Assembly (NCBI RefSeq): GCF_030867145.1
Contig: NC_134415.1
Span: forward strand, 13,556,417 to 13,620,416
Reading direction: 5' to 3'
Source of the DNA: Opisthocomus hoazin
Taxonomy: Eukaryota; Chordata; Aves; Opisthocomiformes; Opisthocomidae
Length of the DNA: 64,000 bases
How positions within the stretch are numbered: position 1 is the stretch's first letter; the number at the start of each line of letters is the position of its first letter. The position numbers and the translations under genes were made by a program. The notes under the pieces are model-generated. The model was not told the DNA's origin. It made no database searches and worked only from the letters and a program-made list of their open reading frames with translations. Below, piece by piece: positions 1 to 13,002 of this stretch.

Positions 1-3000
1 CTACTATATATTTCATTGGTAATAAATATTTTCTATTTTTCCTTTAAAATGGTATTAATTCAATTGTAGGGCATTACTACTATTACACATTAAATGCATT
101 AATTAGTGCTTTTCAGTATGAAAACCAAATTAATTAGAAACTTAATGAACCAAAAATAGTGTAACGGGATCTCTTCTATTCTCCACTAGAGCAGCAATAA
201 TTTAATATAAAGAGAGGCACTCTCTTTCCCGGAGAAAGAGAAAATCAAATGGTGTTTGGAACTGCAGTTGCTAAAGAGTCATGCAGCCATTAAAAAAGAG
301 AGGGGGGGAGAGAGAGAGAGAGGTGTCTGCATTTCGGTTCAAGCTGAAAAAGGGACCTTAGGAGACCTTGAAACCTGCTTTCTTAAGCAGCACACTGTGT
401 GTTGGTCACATTTTGGTTTCATCTGTAAAAAAGTTTATAGCTTGAATGTCAGAACTACTCCCAGATGCATTTTAAGCATTACAAAGTTATACATTACAAA
501 GATTTGCTTTTTTATTGCTTTCCATTGGGGACAATTGTTTGACGCCTAGACATCTCCTCTTGCTGATTTAAATTGTGGCTTTTCTGTCCTTAAATCAAGT
601 TGGGACAGGAAGGTGCCATCTGGATCTGATCCTCTGTTACCCCTCTGCTGTGCGTGGCAGTTGGGGAAGTGCTGTAGTTACCTGTGGTGCTGAAAAGACC
701 TGTCTCTGCTCCAACGCTTAGCTTGCATACATGTGCTCCTAACTGAGCAGCCAAGAGAAGACAAACACGGTAAACTCTGGCTTCAGGGAGGTGGGAGCCT
801 CTGAGTAATATCAGTAGCTAGGCTAATGCCATTCAGGCTTTTAATTTCATAATTTAGGGACACCATGTCATCTACTTCAAACTACAAAGAGTAGTCACTT
901 AGAAGAGAGGAAATGAGGGATTTCATATATTTTATGTTGCCCACATAAGCAGGTTTTTGCTCCTCAAGTAAATGCATCTCTTCACAATGCAATAACCTTC
1001 ATGTTAACCCAAAATTAATATTGTTCTGTCAGTAGCAAGGCTGACAAGGAATGCAGATGTACCTTCAAGGGGGATGATTGCTTCCAGAAACAAACTGGTC
1101 ATTATGACAGGAATTCTCTTATCTAACTTTAGCTGTGTGAAAGAGAGTATCTAGCTTAAGTGTGCCCAAAAGACACTTTTATTTCAGCTATGCTGACTGA
1201 TGCAGAAGTCCCTCGCTCACAACTCTGCAGTGCCCTGGACCTTACACCCTACCGCACCACTGCCAATAAATTAAAGAAGTCATCTGGGCTCCCTCTGTAG
1301 CTGGAGGAATGAGTATGCACTTCAGGAGCCCTTGCCTGTCCCACTGCGGGAGAGGCACCTGGGTGGGTCAACATGGGTGTCCCTCTGGGCTGCCTGGGTC
1401 TCCCTCTGACAAAAGAGGGAGCCTAGACAAGTTGCAGGAAGATTGTGTCACTTTTAGATGGCTACCGATGGCTGGGAGGAATCGCTCTGTGCATTGAATG
1501 TTGGGAAGCTGCTGCTACACCTTGTTCAGTGCGCAGCCAATTAAATCTCAAAGCGAAGCTTCTCCCATATGTTGTGCTTGTTAGACTGCTCCAAGACCTT
1601 CCAATTATCCATAATGATCATGAAATGAAAGGCAAAATAGCTCCCTAGACTCAGGAGTCTCTAATTATATACCACAGTGCTTTATAGGGAAGTTCATGGC
1701 CCGCATTTGCTTACCCTTCCTTTTATGTTTCTTTTTAGGTTCTTGTAGGTAAAGGTAGGTGGTTGCTTCAATGTGTCTAAAATGACCAACATATCAAAAG
1801 AAACTAAGGGTAAGCTGTGCTAACATGGATATACCTTACAGCAGTTAATTCACAGCAGGCAGTTTCCTTATTTTCAGTTTTTTGTTAGTTGACTGCGCAA
1901 GAAATTCCTACGTTCTCCAGCAGCACTTCACTTGCCCACCCTCATTGATAACTGATGTCCCTCACTGTGCAACACAAAGGTCATACAACGAAAATACCTA
2001 CCAGTCAAGAAAGTGGGATGTTCACATTCCAGCTGTAGCACTTGGTCTGCATTGCACATCTTGAGAAAATTGGGGTTTATGCTTGACGGTGTGAAAAACA
2101 GATACTCCTTTACACAGGAAAGGAGTAGAAGTTCCTGCAGAACATGTGTGTGGTGTGGCTGAATTAACGCTTGAGCGCAGTGGTTTTATGCCTATGGTTT
2201 TGATGATAAATCTCAATGGTCATTAGTCCAAGACCAAGCTTTTCTCACAAAATAAAAAAGGTAATTTATTCAGATCTGAGGTTGCATTTCTGGTCCCTCT
2301 TACAGCTCTGACAAACCCCCATCACCTTTCATATTGAAACAAAGGAATAATGAGTTTGCACATTTGGAAAAAAAAGGAATTAATCCTAAAGAGTAAGGTC
2401 TTAAAAATCTCCTTTTGAAATACAGTTTCCCCGTGATTTCTGGTGCAGAGGGATTTTTGAACTCAGTTTATGCAGCACAACAGCAACAGTCAGTGCACTG
2501 GAACTGGGAAGTGGGTTGTTGTGCTGAGGTGCTACAAACTAGCCTGCAGATGCTTTCTGAGGTCTAAAATAAAAACACTCCAATAATTAAGAGAGGGGGT
2601 GTTTCACTGGCGTCAAAATCTCTCTGCTGACTACAGTTCATTATCACTGTGCAAATGCTGCATGTGTAAGGTGGTTTATACTGTGTTCAATTTTGGAGTG
2701 CCCTAATTCAACACAACTTGAGCTGGGAAGGGATCAGTTTGAGATAGTTGGTATTAGGCATTTTCTTTGGTGGTTATAGTCTCCATGTGTGACCTTAGCT
2801 CAAAATACCAAAAGGTGTAAACTAGAAAACTTGGAGACAATCAAATTGAAACTTATCTAGCGGAAACCTGAATGCTGGAAAAAGGAACCTGAAAAAGGAA
2901 AATAAATCAGACTGGCTGCTTTTCATAGGGAATGTGGTCATATATGTTGAAACAACTGTGAAGTACAGATTTGTAAAAAGCCTGCAGTATCCAGGCAGTT

Positions 3001-3916
3001 CCTCTCTAAGCAGACAAAGCAAATAACAGAAGTTCCTCGTGGCCATGTGCAGGGAAGCACAGGATATCCGCGGTTCCTCAGATCATCTGCAACAGAACGG
3101 CTCTTGAAAATATTTGAAAGAAAGAGTCGTTTCCCTGTGCAGGTAAGGTTTAATGTCAATGTGCCCAGCTGTGCGAGAAGCACCGCTGAGTGCGAGTGAC
3201 AAATACGTGTGCCAGCACAGCAACTGCGATGTCTAATTTGTTGCTGTGTGGGCTGTCTGGGTAGCTCAGCCGGGCAGCCTTTTATTTTGCCAGATGCTGA
3301 TCACCTCCTGAGAGGTGCGAAGACACCTCGTTTGTCAATGTGTGGTTGGTGCCTTGCAGAAAGTGATCAGTGCCTTGTTGGGTTTGACCCACAAGTACTG
3401 AAAAACAAAGGTTATCTGTCTTCTTGCATACAGAGACAGCTGACACAAAGCCCGTGCCCTTGAAAGAGCCACTGTGACCTCTGGTGTGAGCAATTTACAG
3501 GAGGAGACATCACTCAGCCTGCTGAATCTGCTCATTAGCTGCTGGAACAAAGACTCACTGTGAATAAATAGTCCTTTTAGCTTCTTCTGCTCCACCATTT
3601 CAAAGCTAGGAAATATTTTTCTGGAAGTGGCTTAATGGAAATGAACTGAATGGCATCAGCTTGAGGGTCTCCCCAGGCAGCCAGATGCACAGGCAGTGCC
3701 CAGGTGGGCTCCGAGGGAGGCTGTGGAGGTCAGCCTCAAGGCCTCACCCTCCTTCCTGCCTGCCCCTGCATGCAGTGCGTGAGCTGGTCTGTGCTGGGAT
3801 CAGGTCCCTGGCATGGCTGGGGCAGCTCCCAGCTCTGGCAGGGATGGGCGGCACTGCACGACCTGTACCAGACTCTGCTGCTTCGCGCAAGGCTCCTGGG
3901 GGCTTTCTGCAGAGGA
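1..3916. other. Intergenic 3' flank, no gene recognised
   Basis: AT-rich sequence with only short chance frames. In human, XDH lies beyond the 3' end of SRD5A2; I looked for XDH-like exon sequence on the minus strand here and saw none. Apart from the GA tract near 298, no repeat was recognised. Confidence 0.6.
298..322 (+). repeat. GA-rich simple repeat
   Basis: A G7 run is followed by an uninterrupted (AG)7 dinucleotide tract. It is a short microsatellite without visible function. Confidence 0.85.
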
Positions 3917-4110
3917 GTCGCAGAATCACAGAATGTTTGGGGTTGGAAGGGACCTCTGTGGGTCATCTGGTCCAAGCCCCCTGCCGAAGCAGGGTCACCT
4001 ACAGCAGGCTGCACAGGACCTTGTCCAGGCGGGTCTTGAATATCTCCAGAGAAGGAGACTCCACAACCTCCCTGGGCAGCCTGTTCCAGTGCTCCGTCAC
4101 TTTTAGTCAC
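3917..4110 (-). mobile_element. CR1 LINE 3'-end fragment
   Basis: Read on the plus strand it starts with the reversed tail CAGAATCACAGAATG, then GGGTTGGAAGGGACC, and continues through the AGCAGGGTCACCTACAGCAG and CCTGGGCAGCCTGTTCCAG blocks typical of the CR1 3' UTR, so the element lies on the minus strand. It is 5'-truncated, as most CR1 copies are. It belongs to the same subfamily as the copy at 32528-32668. A 10-bp direct duplication, GTCACTTTTA twice, sits at 4096-4115 next to its truncated end. Confidence 0.9.
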
Positions 4111-7100
4111 TTTTAGTCTTTTCCCTGCCAGAGAGCCCCGGCTTGTATGCAGCACCAGCTCTGTTGAAACACATCACCTGAGCCAGGGATCAGCTGGACT
4201 ATCTCCCCATCTTCACTAGAAACTACATCAGCAGCTTGTACCGTGCTAATTAAACAAGTCAGTGCAGCCTTCAGGAACAAAACGGATCCTGATATCCTAC
4301 AAGGAGCATTTAAAATTAGTTTGTTTGCCAACTTGTTTTGCTGTTCCTTTGCTGATTGTAAGAAAATGCTTCTTTTAAGTGAGGAAACAAACAGGTATTT
4401 TTACTATTCCCTCTCTTCTGCTAGCAAACATTTCTGCCCCAGGTTGTATGGCTGTCAGCATCAGCCAGTGGGAAAATCATGGGAGTTCCCTGAAAAAATG
4501 ATGACAAGACAATCATTTATTTTCTTGTTTCTTTGCCCTCTCCTTGCACTCTAAGCTTCAAACAGTGGACGAATCTAGGAATTATTTCAGCAGCTCAGTG
4601 GGGACGCAGGGCAGAGGGCTGCCTCCCTGATGCCGGTGCCTCTGGCGGAGCCGTGTCCTCCTCCAGAGTGCCACCGCATGCTGCACATCTGCATGGCACC
4701 AGCCATGCCACGACGGCACAACTTGCACCCCAGTGCCACGTGCCGGCACGGTATTTAGCTTTTACCTCTGGAGCATTATTTCCATCCAGAAGTTCACAGG
4801 ATTTGGAAAAAGACTGAGCATTTAAAGACTGGCAGGGATTTCCAGAGCAAGGAAGAAAAGCCAGTGCAGTCCTGTTATACACTTCACCGGCTGTGTGAAC
4901 CACAGCTGGCTGCGGGCAAGTTGTGTGACTTACAATCATTTATATTACAGTAGTGTCTAAACAAGCCCCAGTCAGTGGGAGGACTCTGGTCGGGGTTCTC
5001 ACTGGAAGCAAGTTTTGCCTGGTTTTGTTATGTGACTTGTTCTGCAGTCCTAGAGGAGATCCCGGATTTCTCTGCAGTCTCCCAGTCACTTCAGTATGCC
5101 CCTGGCTCTGCTGCTGCTGGCAGACAGGCTGATGAGCCCTGCTTTTTTTTTGGCTGTACCTAGCTAAAAAAACTAAGTCCAACAAGTTTGGTCTAGATGC
5201 ACAGGCTGAGATCAGAGTCCTGTTTCATTAGGGTTCATATAAAGACAGAGGATTGCACTCAGCCTGTCTCACAAAGTGCTTGCACCTTGACGAACTGGAA
5301 GGGAAACAGCTATAATGAGGAATGCCTTGCCAATATTCATGCAACAGGTCAAACGCTGAGCCAAAAACATTAGCCAGGTATCTCAGTGCCTGCCATCACT
5401 TGTTCAAATAGACCTGCTTTCAAAGTGAGCAACAGGTGGATCGGTGTATTTATTTATACCAGTGGCTGCTGCCTCTTAAGAAATATGCTCCAAAAATTAC
5501 ACTTCTAATTTAAATATGCTTTGGAGGAATTGCTGGCCCCTGGTGAGCAGCGCTTCAGCCAGGGAACGGCTCCAGCAGCAGCTGCTCATGCTGGATGATT
5601 AACATCACCTTCCTTGAATTTTGCAAATCTAACAGCATACGAGGACCTACTGAAGGGCCAGATGGCACCATTGACTTCTAGTCCACATTTGCCCTTGATT
5701 CAACAGGGAATTCTGTATAAAAATAATTGCTGTGACTTGGCCCTGGCTTTGGAGGGTAAAGATGCATAGATTTTTCAAGCTGTAAAAGGCTTATTCAGGA
5801 TTCTAATCCCTCACTCTGCATGAGAACAAATCACAGGATTTTACCTAGTCATTTCCCCATCAAGATCGTGACTTTTGGTCGAATGACAAATTATACTGCT
5901 ATAGTCTGCATTCTAGCTAAGTGCCTCTCAGTTCAGCTGGAATTAAACCGTGGGAGTGAGAGTCCTCCTCCCCAGACCCTGCCCTTCTGAGTGAATGTGG
6001 TTTGTCTCAAAATCCCGCAAATTACTTTAGCTCCTTGCATACATGATAGATTCTAGCTGCTCTGCACCTTCCGCTTTGTTAATCATAATCAGCTCCCTGT
6101 GAAGGAGGATTAAGTCTAGAATTTGCTTTTGACTGTGTTTCCCACTAGGTCTGCCAGAAAAAAGTACTGCTGTAACGGAGGAAACATAACCCTGGAGATG
6201 GATACACTTGATCCCTGGGCACACACTTAGAATTGTGTGCTTAAGAGTTCTGTTGTGGCTAACCCACTGCATTTTTAATAAGGGAATTCAAAGTCCTTAA
6301 CACAAGTCAATCTCTTTTAAGATCATTTTGGAGTGAGCTGATCGAAGCTGTTTCACCTTCAGCCTGAAGCTTTTTTGGACAGTACCAGGATATGGTGGAG
6401 TCTACTGGTGAGACAGACAGAGGGACAAAGGTGAGGTCCTCAGAATAAAAAGGAGAGGCACAAGGAACCAAACTGTGGAGATTACATATGGTGTCAAAAC
6501 CCCACAGCCAGCTAGGGGAAATCGGGGGTGATGCTGAAGATGGTAACTGAGCAGCCTGGCTGCAACAAAAGAAGAAAAATCAGAATTCAGATGTTGCCTG
6601 TAATGAGAAGATGATTTATTTTCTGTGATACATAGTAATAGGGATTGGGTTTGCTCAGCAAAGTTTTAGCTGCCCTGTAGGGCTAGCGCTATGTGGGTTG
6701 CTGGCTGCTGTACTACCCAGGCTGCCTTGACAGAGCTTCCCCTGAGAAAACTGTTCTTGTGGCCATGACACTGAAGAATTATAAGAAAAAGCTGTGTGCA
6801 CCGCCAAAATGATGTGTTTCCATTTACTTCGTCAGCTCAGGTAAGGAGACGTTGTGTTTCTGAACCAGGCAGAGCTTGGAAGTGCCTGCCAGCAGCGGAG
6901 AGCGGAGCAGGCGAGCGGCCACGCGCAGGGAAACCCCGCCGCGCTGTCGAATTGTCACAAGGCGGGCATTTTCTCAGGGCTCAAAGTAGAACAAATAAAT
7001 AAAGTTTCTATCAAGACAGCGACTTGCTGCCAAGAGGGAGAAGGAGCACGGTTGTTGACACAGCAACAGAAAAGGACGTGTGGGAAATCTGAGGCAGCGC

Positions 7101-10100
7101 ACCGCCGAGTGACAAGCAGTGATAATTTCTTCTGCTGCTGCCCTGCTTCCTAGGTTAGTGATAGGGACGGGTCTGGTTTCAGGGCCATTACATCTTCATG
7201 TGGCCAGATTATTCTTTTTTCTTATTTGGGTGCCAACCATGGGAATCAAGTTTGATTCACTGTGCAACTTTTACCATTTTGGGGTTTTTTTTGTTTGGTC
7301 TGTTATAAAATTCTGTATGGGATGAACATCAATAGGGCAAAAATTATACTTGCCAGAGGCAACAGCTGATATACTTGTGCTTGAAGAGAAAGAAAGAAAA
7401 TCTTTTTGCGATGACTGCCAGCATCTTCATGCTTTTTGGATAAGAGTGAAACAACAGCTGGTGCAGACACGTGTTCCTCTCTCTCCCCATCTTGCATTAT
7501 TAGAAACTGTTAGCACAAGTCAAAATAATAGTCATTTACTGGTAATAAGTCATTTTATCTGAAGATAGTTAATTCCCTACATGTGTGAACATGTTCTCAA
7601 ATGGGAAGATACAAATTAGTCATGGTAATTTTATTGAAGTAAGAGGGATTTCAGACTGATTGGACTGAAACTTGCAGCGTCTGATGTTTATGGCTATAGT
7701 AATAAAACAATCATGATATTTTCATCAAATCATTTGAATGAGAGATTAGAAACTTGTGGTGCTCTCTCTGGGAAATTAGTAACATGGCAACACTCTGCAT
7801 TAAGCAGTTGCAGCATTGCATTTGATAGGAAGTGAGCCTGTCAACATTTCCTCAGACCAAGGGACAAAAACATCACCAAAACATACTTTGCTGCAATTGA
7901 GAAATTCTTCCGGTGAAGAGATATAAAAGACAAATACCAAAGGGTTTCAATCTCAGCATCGAAAGCAGGTGACCTGCAGTGCTTGGACCAACTTGGGCAA
8001 CGTGCTACTGATGAGCTGCTCCTCCAGCTGCTGGCCTTCTTCGCTCCTTGCTCCTCAGAGAGGAACAGGTCAAAAACACCTTTGCTTTCGCTGTTTCCGC
8101 TCAGGATAATGTATCATTGCTTCTGTTATTTTCCTCAGCTCAAGTAAGAGGAGGGGGGGGGAAATAAATCCGTGTTCCATCTTGGGTGCATACATTTTTT
8201 TTCCAGGGGAAAGAGACTGCTTTACTCTCTGAGCTCTTCTCAGATGTTTCTTAGCCCTTCCTGCCATTACCCATGATTGCCGCTGAGCGACATGTTTTCA
8301 TGCAGAAGGCCTGTCTCCAGCAGGACAGGGAGGGCATTGCACCCACCTCAGGAGAGTGACCATGCACCTGGCTCTCACAACAGCTTCCCTACCACAGCTC
8401 TAGCTGGAGGGTGGTACTGAGAGCTGCTTCTTGCAAGGATCAGCTGCTAAAGTTGAGCTGTTCTCCATGCTGGACAAAGCCTCCACAGGAGGTACTTTCA
8501 AGTCCCACAGAGATCGCTTGAGCGGGTGTCATGGGTGGTCACCACGGTGTATTAATCAACCACAGGACTATGATGAGTCCCCAGTGTGACAGAAACACGA
8601 AACAAGGTAAATATAGTTGTCAGATGTGTCAAGCCAGGCGTTTTCAGTAGGCTTTCGTGCTGTCGCATAAAGGCAGAGGTTGAGCAATCCCATGACTAAG
8701 CCAGGTCACTCGTGTTTAGGGAAGGTTAATTCAGATGGAAGCAGGTGAACATTTGGGACATTTTTTGTGCTAAAAGGCACTGATAAGAAGTCACTGCATC
8801 CTTTGTCAGGGTTGCTAGTGAGGAGGGCATGCTGGGAGCCTCTCCAGCCCCACCACTGCCCAAGTCGACTATGGCAGCCCTGTGATATAAGGCTGCAAAG
8901 CGGGCCCGTGAGCCAGCTCCACCTCTGAGTCATTGCTCCATCTCCAGCATGGCCATGAGTCATTACTTCCTGGCTGTTCCTCCTCTCAGAGCTTCAGCAT
9001 GTCAGAAAACCCCAAACAAAAGTGCATTATGTGGAGGAAGCGTGGTGCTCTTGTCAGAAACTGTCACATGCTCGCTACCCTCTGGGGAGGTGCCCAGGCA
9101 GACCCACTGCTGCAGTTAAGATCTTCTGCTCTCTGTAATGCACTAATTGCCCGGGCATCTGGCATAATCAAAACCATTCCTCAGATTTACTCAAATTCCA
9201 GTTTACTCAGTTCCCAGTTGCTGCTTCACCCAGGGAAGCAGGAATGGCTGGGGCTGGCAAAGAGCTCGTGATGTCCTCTGAGCAGCAGCAGTGACGCAGT
9301 GTCAGTAGACCTTGGATGAGATGTGCTCACAGATAGAAAAACTGAGGAAACACGGTGCTATGGCACCGGCTGCCCCCTAAAGCCAGGGTTTGGCCAGAAG
9401 GTGTGGATCGGTTTCACTGAATATTGGTTGCAAATAAATGATAATGATTAGTTAGATATAACCAGATGATGCCTGGATTACAAGAACAGAAGAAATTTAG
9501 ACAAATGGGTAAATTTGAGTCAGCATCAGAACCCACCTCGTCTTATAAAGGAACTCCAATTAATAAACTTTTTCTTGTTAGCCTTTCTAGCCAGGAGTCA
9601 TTCATCCAGTCTGGGATAAGTGAGAGGCAGACTGGGTCTAAACAGAGGCCTGGGCAGCAGAGATTCCCAGGGGACTCGCAGCCCAGCATTGGCAACTAGC
9701 ATCACCCTGCTTCAGGGAAGATAACACCATGCTCAGAGCAAGGACGACACCATGAGCACGTGGAGCCATCGCTGCTGACTATCAGAGCTGATGTGAAGCT
9801 GAGATGCATTTTAAAGGCAGCAGAAGAAAAGCCCAAGAGGGGTGGCAAGACATGGCAGGGCGTCGAGCCCACAGAGCCAAGCCACAGCTCAGGGACTGCC
9901 AGCTCAGGTCGGGTCTGAAGGGTGACACTGGACTTGCTGACACAGGCCCAAACAACACACCACGCTTTTCAGAAGATTTTGGAAACCTTGGAGGGGAGTG
10001 AAGGAGCAGAAACTCTTCAAGGAGGTTGTTCTTGGCATGTGAACAAGAGAAAACCAATGCAAAGTGTAAGTTAATCAAATGGGATCAAATGGCGCAAGGT

Positions 10101-12827
10101 TTTGCCATTGCGGGATGCTGAGGGAGGAAGATCTGTGTGGTTGGCCTTCATCCTGCCGGAAGATGCTCTCAGCTGGGCTGCAGGAGTGGCAGTCTCCACT
10201 GGAGCTGGTGGCTAAGCCAGACTGGAAAGCATTACTCCGATAACAAAAAGAAGGGAAAGGCATAGGGGTAGAAACGCAGTCTGTTCTACTCGCCCTTGTA
10301 GGTAATGCATTGAGACCCCAAGACCTAGGCAGAGAAGAAATTCTACCTAGGCAGAGAAGAAATCCTGAAAATAGCTGTGAAACAGCCTCTCGGTCAGAAA
10401 CGGGGGGAAGCGGCAATACTGCTTTGCGAACAGAAGCTTGCCTGAGTTGCTATGGCTAACACACGGCTGGGTGCTGGGTAGGAAGAGTGCTGAAAATCAC
10501 TGGCTACAGGCCACTAATATGTCTGAACAGAGAAAACGTGGGTGAAACCAGAGCCTTGCGGAAACCAGGGAGAATTTCACCATTTGATGTGCTGCAAAAC
10601 GCCAGTTGCTAAGCCTTAGTTCAGCCCTGTGTTATTAGCACAGCTCCAGGGCATCCATCTCAGTTTTGGGACAATCACTGCGTTTTACTGTTTATGACTT
10701 TGTCTACAGATATGTTAATGACCACCTGGGCTCAGGCTCTAGCTTGCTGGCTATGAAGTCGAAGTTGTATCAATCACACGCAAGAGGACTGCCTGACATC
10801 GCTCAGTTAACACCCCTGGAAACATTTCTCGGTGTGCGAGGCTGCCAGGACGCGCGCGGGTAAGGTTTCACCCCACTGCACAGAAGGCAGGATTAGTACG
10901 TTCAGTGCTGAAATACGCATTTTCCTATTTACTACCAGAGTGCCAGCTCTAAATTCCCTGCAGAGCAAAAAGAGGATTTAGATCAGGCAGCTCCATTGAT
11001 GCAAATGTATTTTAAATCCTGCAAACCAGTTTTTTATCCCAAGAGCAATGTTTGCTGGTATATTAAAATTGTCTGTAGGCCTGCTGGAGCCAGCATCCCA
11101 CATCTCTAGAAATCCACTGTGAACAACATTTTCTTCGTTTCCTCTACTTGAATGCCTTCCAAGGCTGTAATTGGTGAAAGGACAGGTTTTCTGTTCCTGC
11201 AGAGATCTGAAACACAGATTTTCTGGTCAAATGGCAGAGATACTATTTTGGCAGAGGCAGATCTCCAAATCATCTACAAGCTGCTCTCTCGCCAGGGAGA
11301 CGAGAGTGAATTCAGGAGTTTCCATCGCAGAAAACAGATCCATTCAGGGCTGCGTGCGTGTACAAGGCCGCACTGGGCGAGGAGGGCTTTGATCTGGTGT
11401 AACATCCTGAGCTGCAGCTGTCGCCCATTAGGAAGGGTGAGGATGAGGAAGGTGAGGCTGAGGATGCGGAGGAAGACTCTCCTGAAGTTACCGCAGAGCT
11501 GAGCTCTCGTTCACATGTGGGACACCCCGCGCCCTGTGGGCAGGAGGTCCCGTGGCCAGCCCTCGAGGGCTGGTGGGCACGGTATGGGGGCACAGGGGCT
11601 CGGGGAGCTGCTCCCCCTCTCACCACTCGGCCAGGCAGGAGAAACCCGCTCCACCCAGACTCATTTCAGGCCCAAGCAAGGCTGCTGTGAACCCGTTACA
11701 ATGAACCCCTCAGCAGCCTCCTCATCTTTTACCACACAGCATGAAAATGCAACACATCCCCGTATAGTGAGGGGCCTTTCCTTGTGGCAGCAACACCGCA
11801 GCGTGGAAAAAGTTCAGCCCGAACAGACATGATTTGTTTGGTATAGGAGGGAAGTGCATCTGTGATAATACTGTGTGTCATCTCACGTGGAAAACCCGGG
11901 AAGAAGTAAGCAAGCAGACTGGAAAGCAACCTGGCAGGTGCCTGTGATGCTGGAGCTGGTATGAGAGGTGTTCAAATGGGATAACTGAGGTTCTGGAAAT
12001 GATGCTGCAGGTCAGAATGCCCAAACACAGTGGTCTCCTGCCTGGCCATAAGCAATGCATATGCCGTTAATGGATGGATGTGGGCTCACTGGGGTGTTCT
12101 ACTAGCATCCCTGTCTCCTGTATGGGACTGTAGGCTTCCAGCCGGGGTGTTGTGGATCGCTGCCTGGAGAAGCTAATGTCTGCACGGACTCTGCTGGGGG
12201 GAGAGGCCTCGGCACCTCGCTGAAAGCCGTCATGGTGGGATTATTCCAAACATTGCATCAGTTAAGCTCAGCCTGTTCTCTTCTGAATATGCAAAGGAAC
12301 TAACTTAATGAACTTTTGAAAACTGTGTTGTTTTCTTTTACCTCTTACACTTACAGCACTAAATACAGGTGCATTGGAAAGGCACTTGTAACTTGTGGTG
12401 ATGTAAAACAGAACCAGACCTGAACGTCTTCCTTTAATTTTCCAGGCGTTACATTAGGCACTTCGGCCCACCGACTTTGCTCCCACAGAGCTCAGACTTG
12501 CTGCCTCTGTTTGTAGTGAACAATGGCATATTCTTGAGTGGCTCAGAGGCCATCAACACCTTTACTCGCAGAGTATGGTACTACTCATAAGCAACTGGCA
12601 GGCCCTGCTCCTGAATTAGTATCAGAGGTTTGTGTTTCCTAGATTGCACTGTTCATGCAGGGACAGCAGTGTTTGGATTTGAGAGGAGATGTCTTCAGAA
12701 AAGTCTGCTCTGAGAAATTAGATCTGTTCAGGGGAAGCCCAGAGATGGAAGAAGAAAGGATGTGAGGCTTCCAGGACTATGCTTGGATTTAAGTGAGACC
12801 CTGTGGTGATTTCTGTTAAAAAGGGAC
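4111..12827. other. Intergenic DNA, no gene recognised
   Basis: Mixed-composition sequence without a supportable gene. Frames of up to about 115 codons exist but overlap on both strands and resemble no family I know. A G9 run at 8153-8161 and a 22-bp tandem duplication at 10323-10366 are the only repeats noticed. Confidence 0.55.
10323..10366 (+). repeat. 22-bp tandem duplication
   Basis: The unit ACCTAGGCAGAGAAGAAATT plus two bases occurs twice head to tail (10323-10344 and 10345-10366) with one mismatch in the penultimate bases (TTCT against TCCT). It appears to be a recent local duplication. Confidence 0.9.
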
Positions 12828-13002
12828 AGATCATTGGAATAGGCTGCCCAGGGAAATGGTGGAGTGACCATCCCTGGAGGTATTCAAAAGATGTGTAGAT
12901 GTTGCACTTCAGGACATGGTTTAGCAGGCATGGTGGTGTTGGGTTGACAGTTGGACTTGATGACCTTGGAGGTCTTTTCCAACCTTAATGATTCTATGAA
13001 TC
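12828..13002 (+). mobile_element. CR1 LINE 3'-end fragment
   Basis: The plus strand reads GGCTGCCCAGGGAAATGGTG, then CCATCCCTGGAGGTATTCAA, GACATGGTTTAGCAGGCATG, GGACTTGATGACCTTGGAGG and TTTTCCAACCTTAATGATTC, ending in the ATTCTATGAATCT tail. This is a CR1 3' UTR of a different subfamily from the 3.9-kb copy. It is truncated at its 5' end. Confidence 0.9.

Noticed and set aside
1..3916. Search for XDH, the neighbour of SRD5A2 in mammals
   Set aside because: No XDH-like iron-sulphur or molybdopterin-domain coding sequence was seen on either strand. It probably lies beyond the window.
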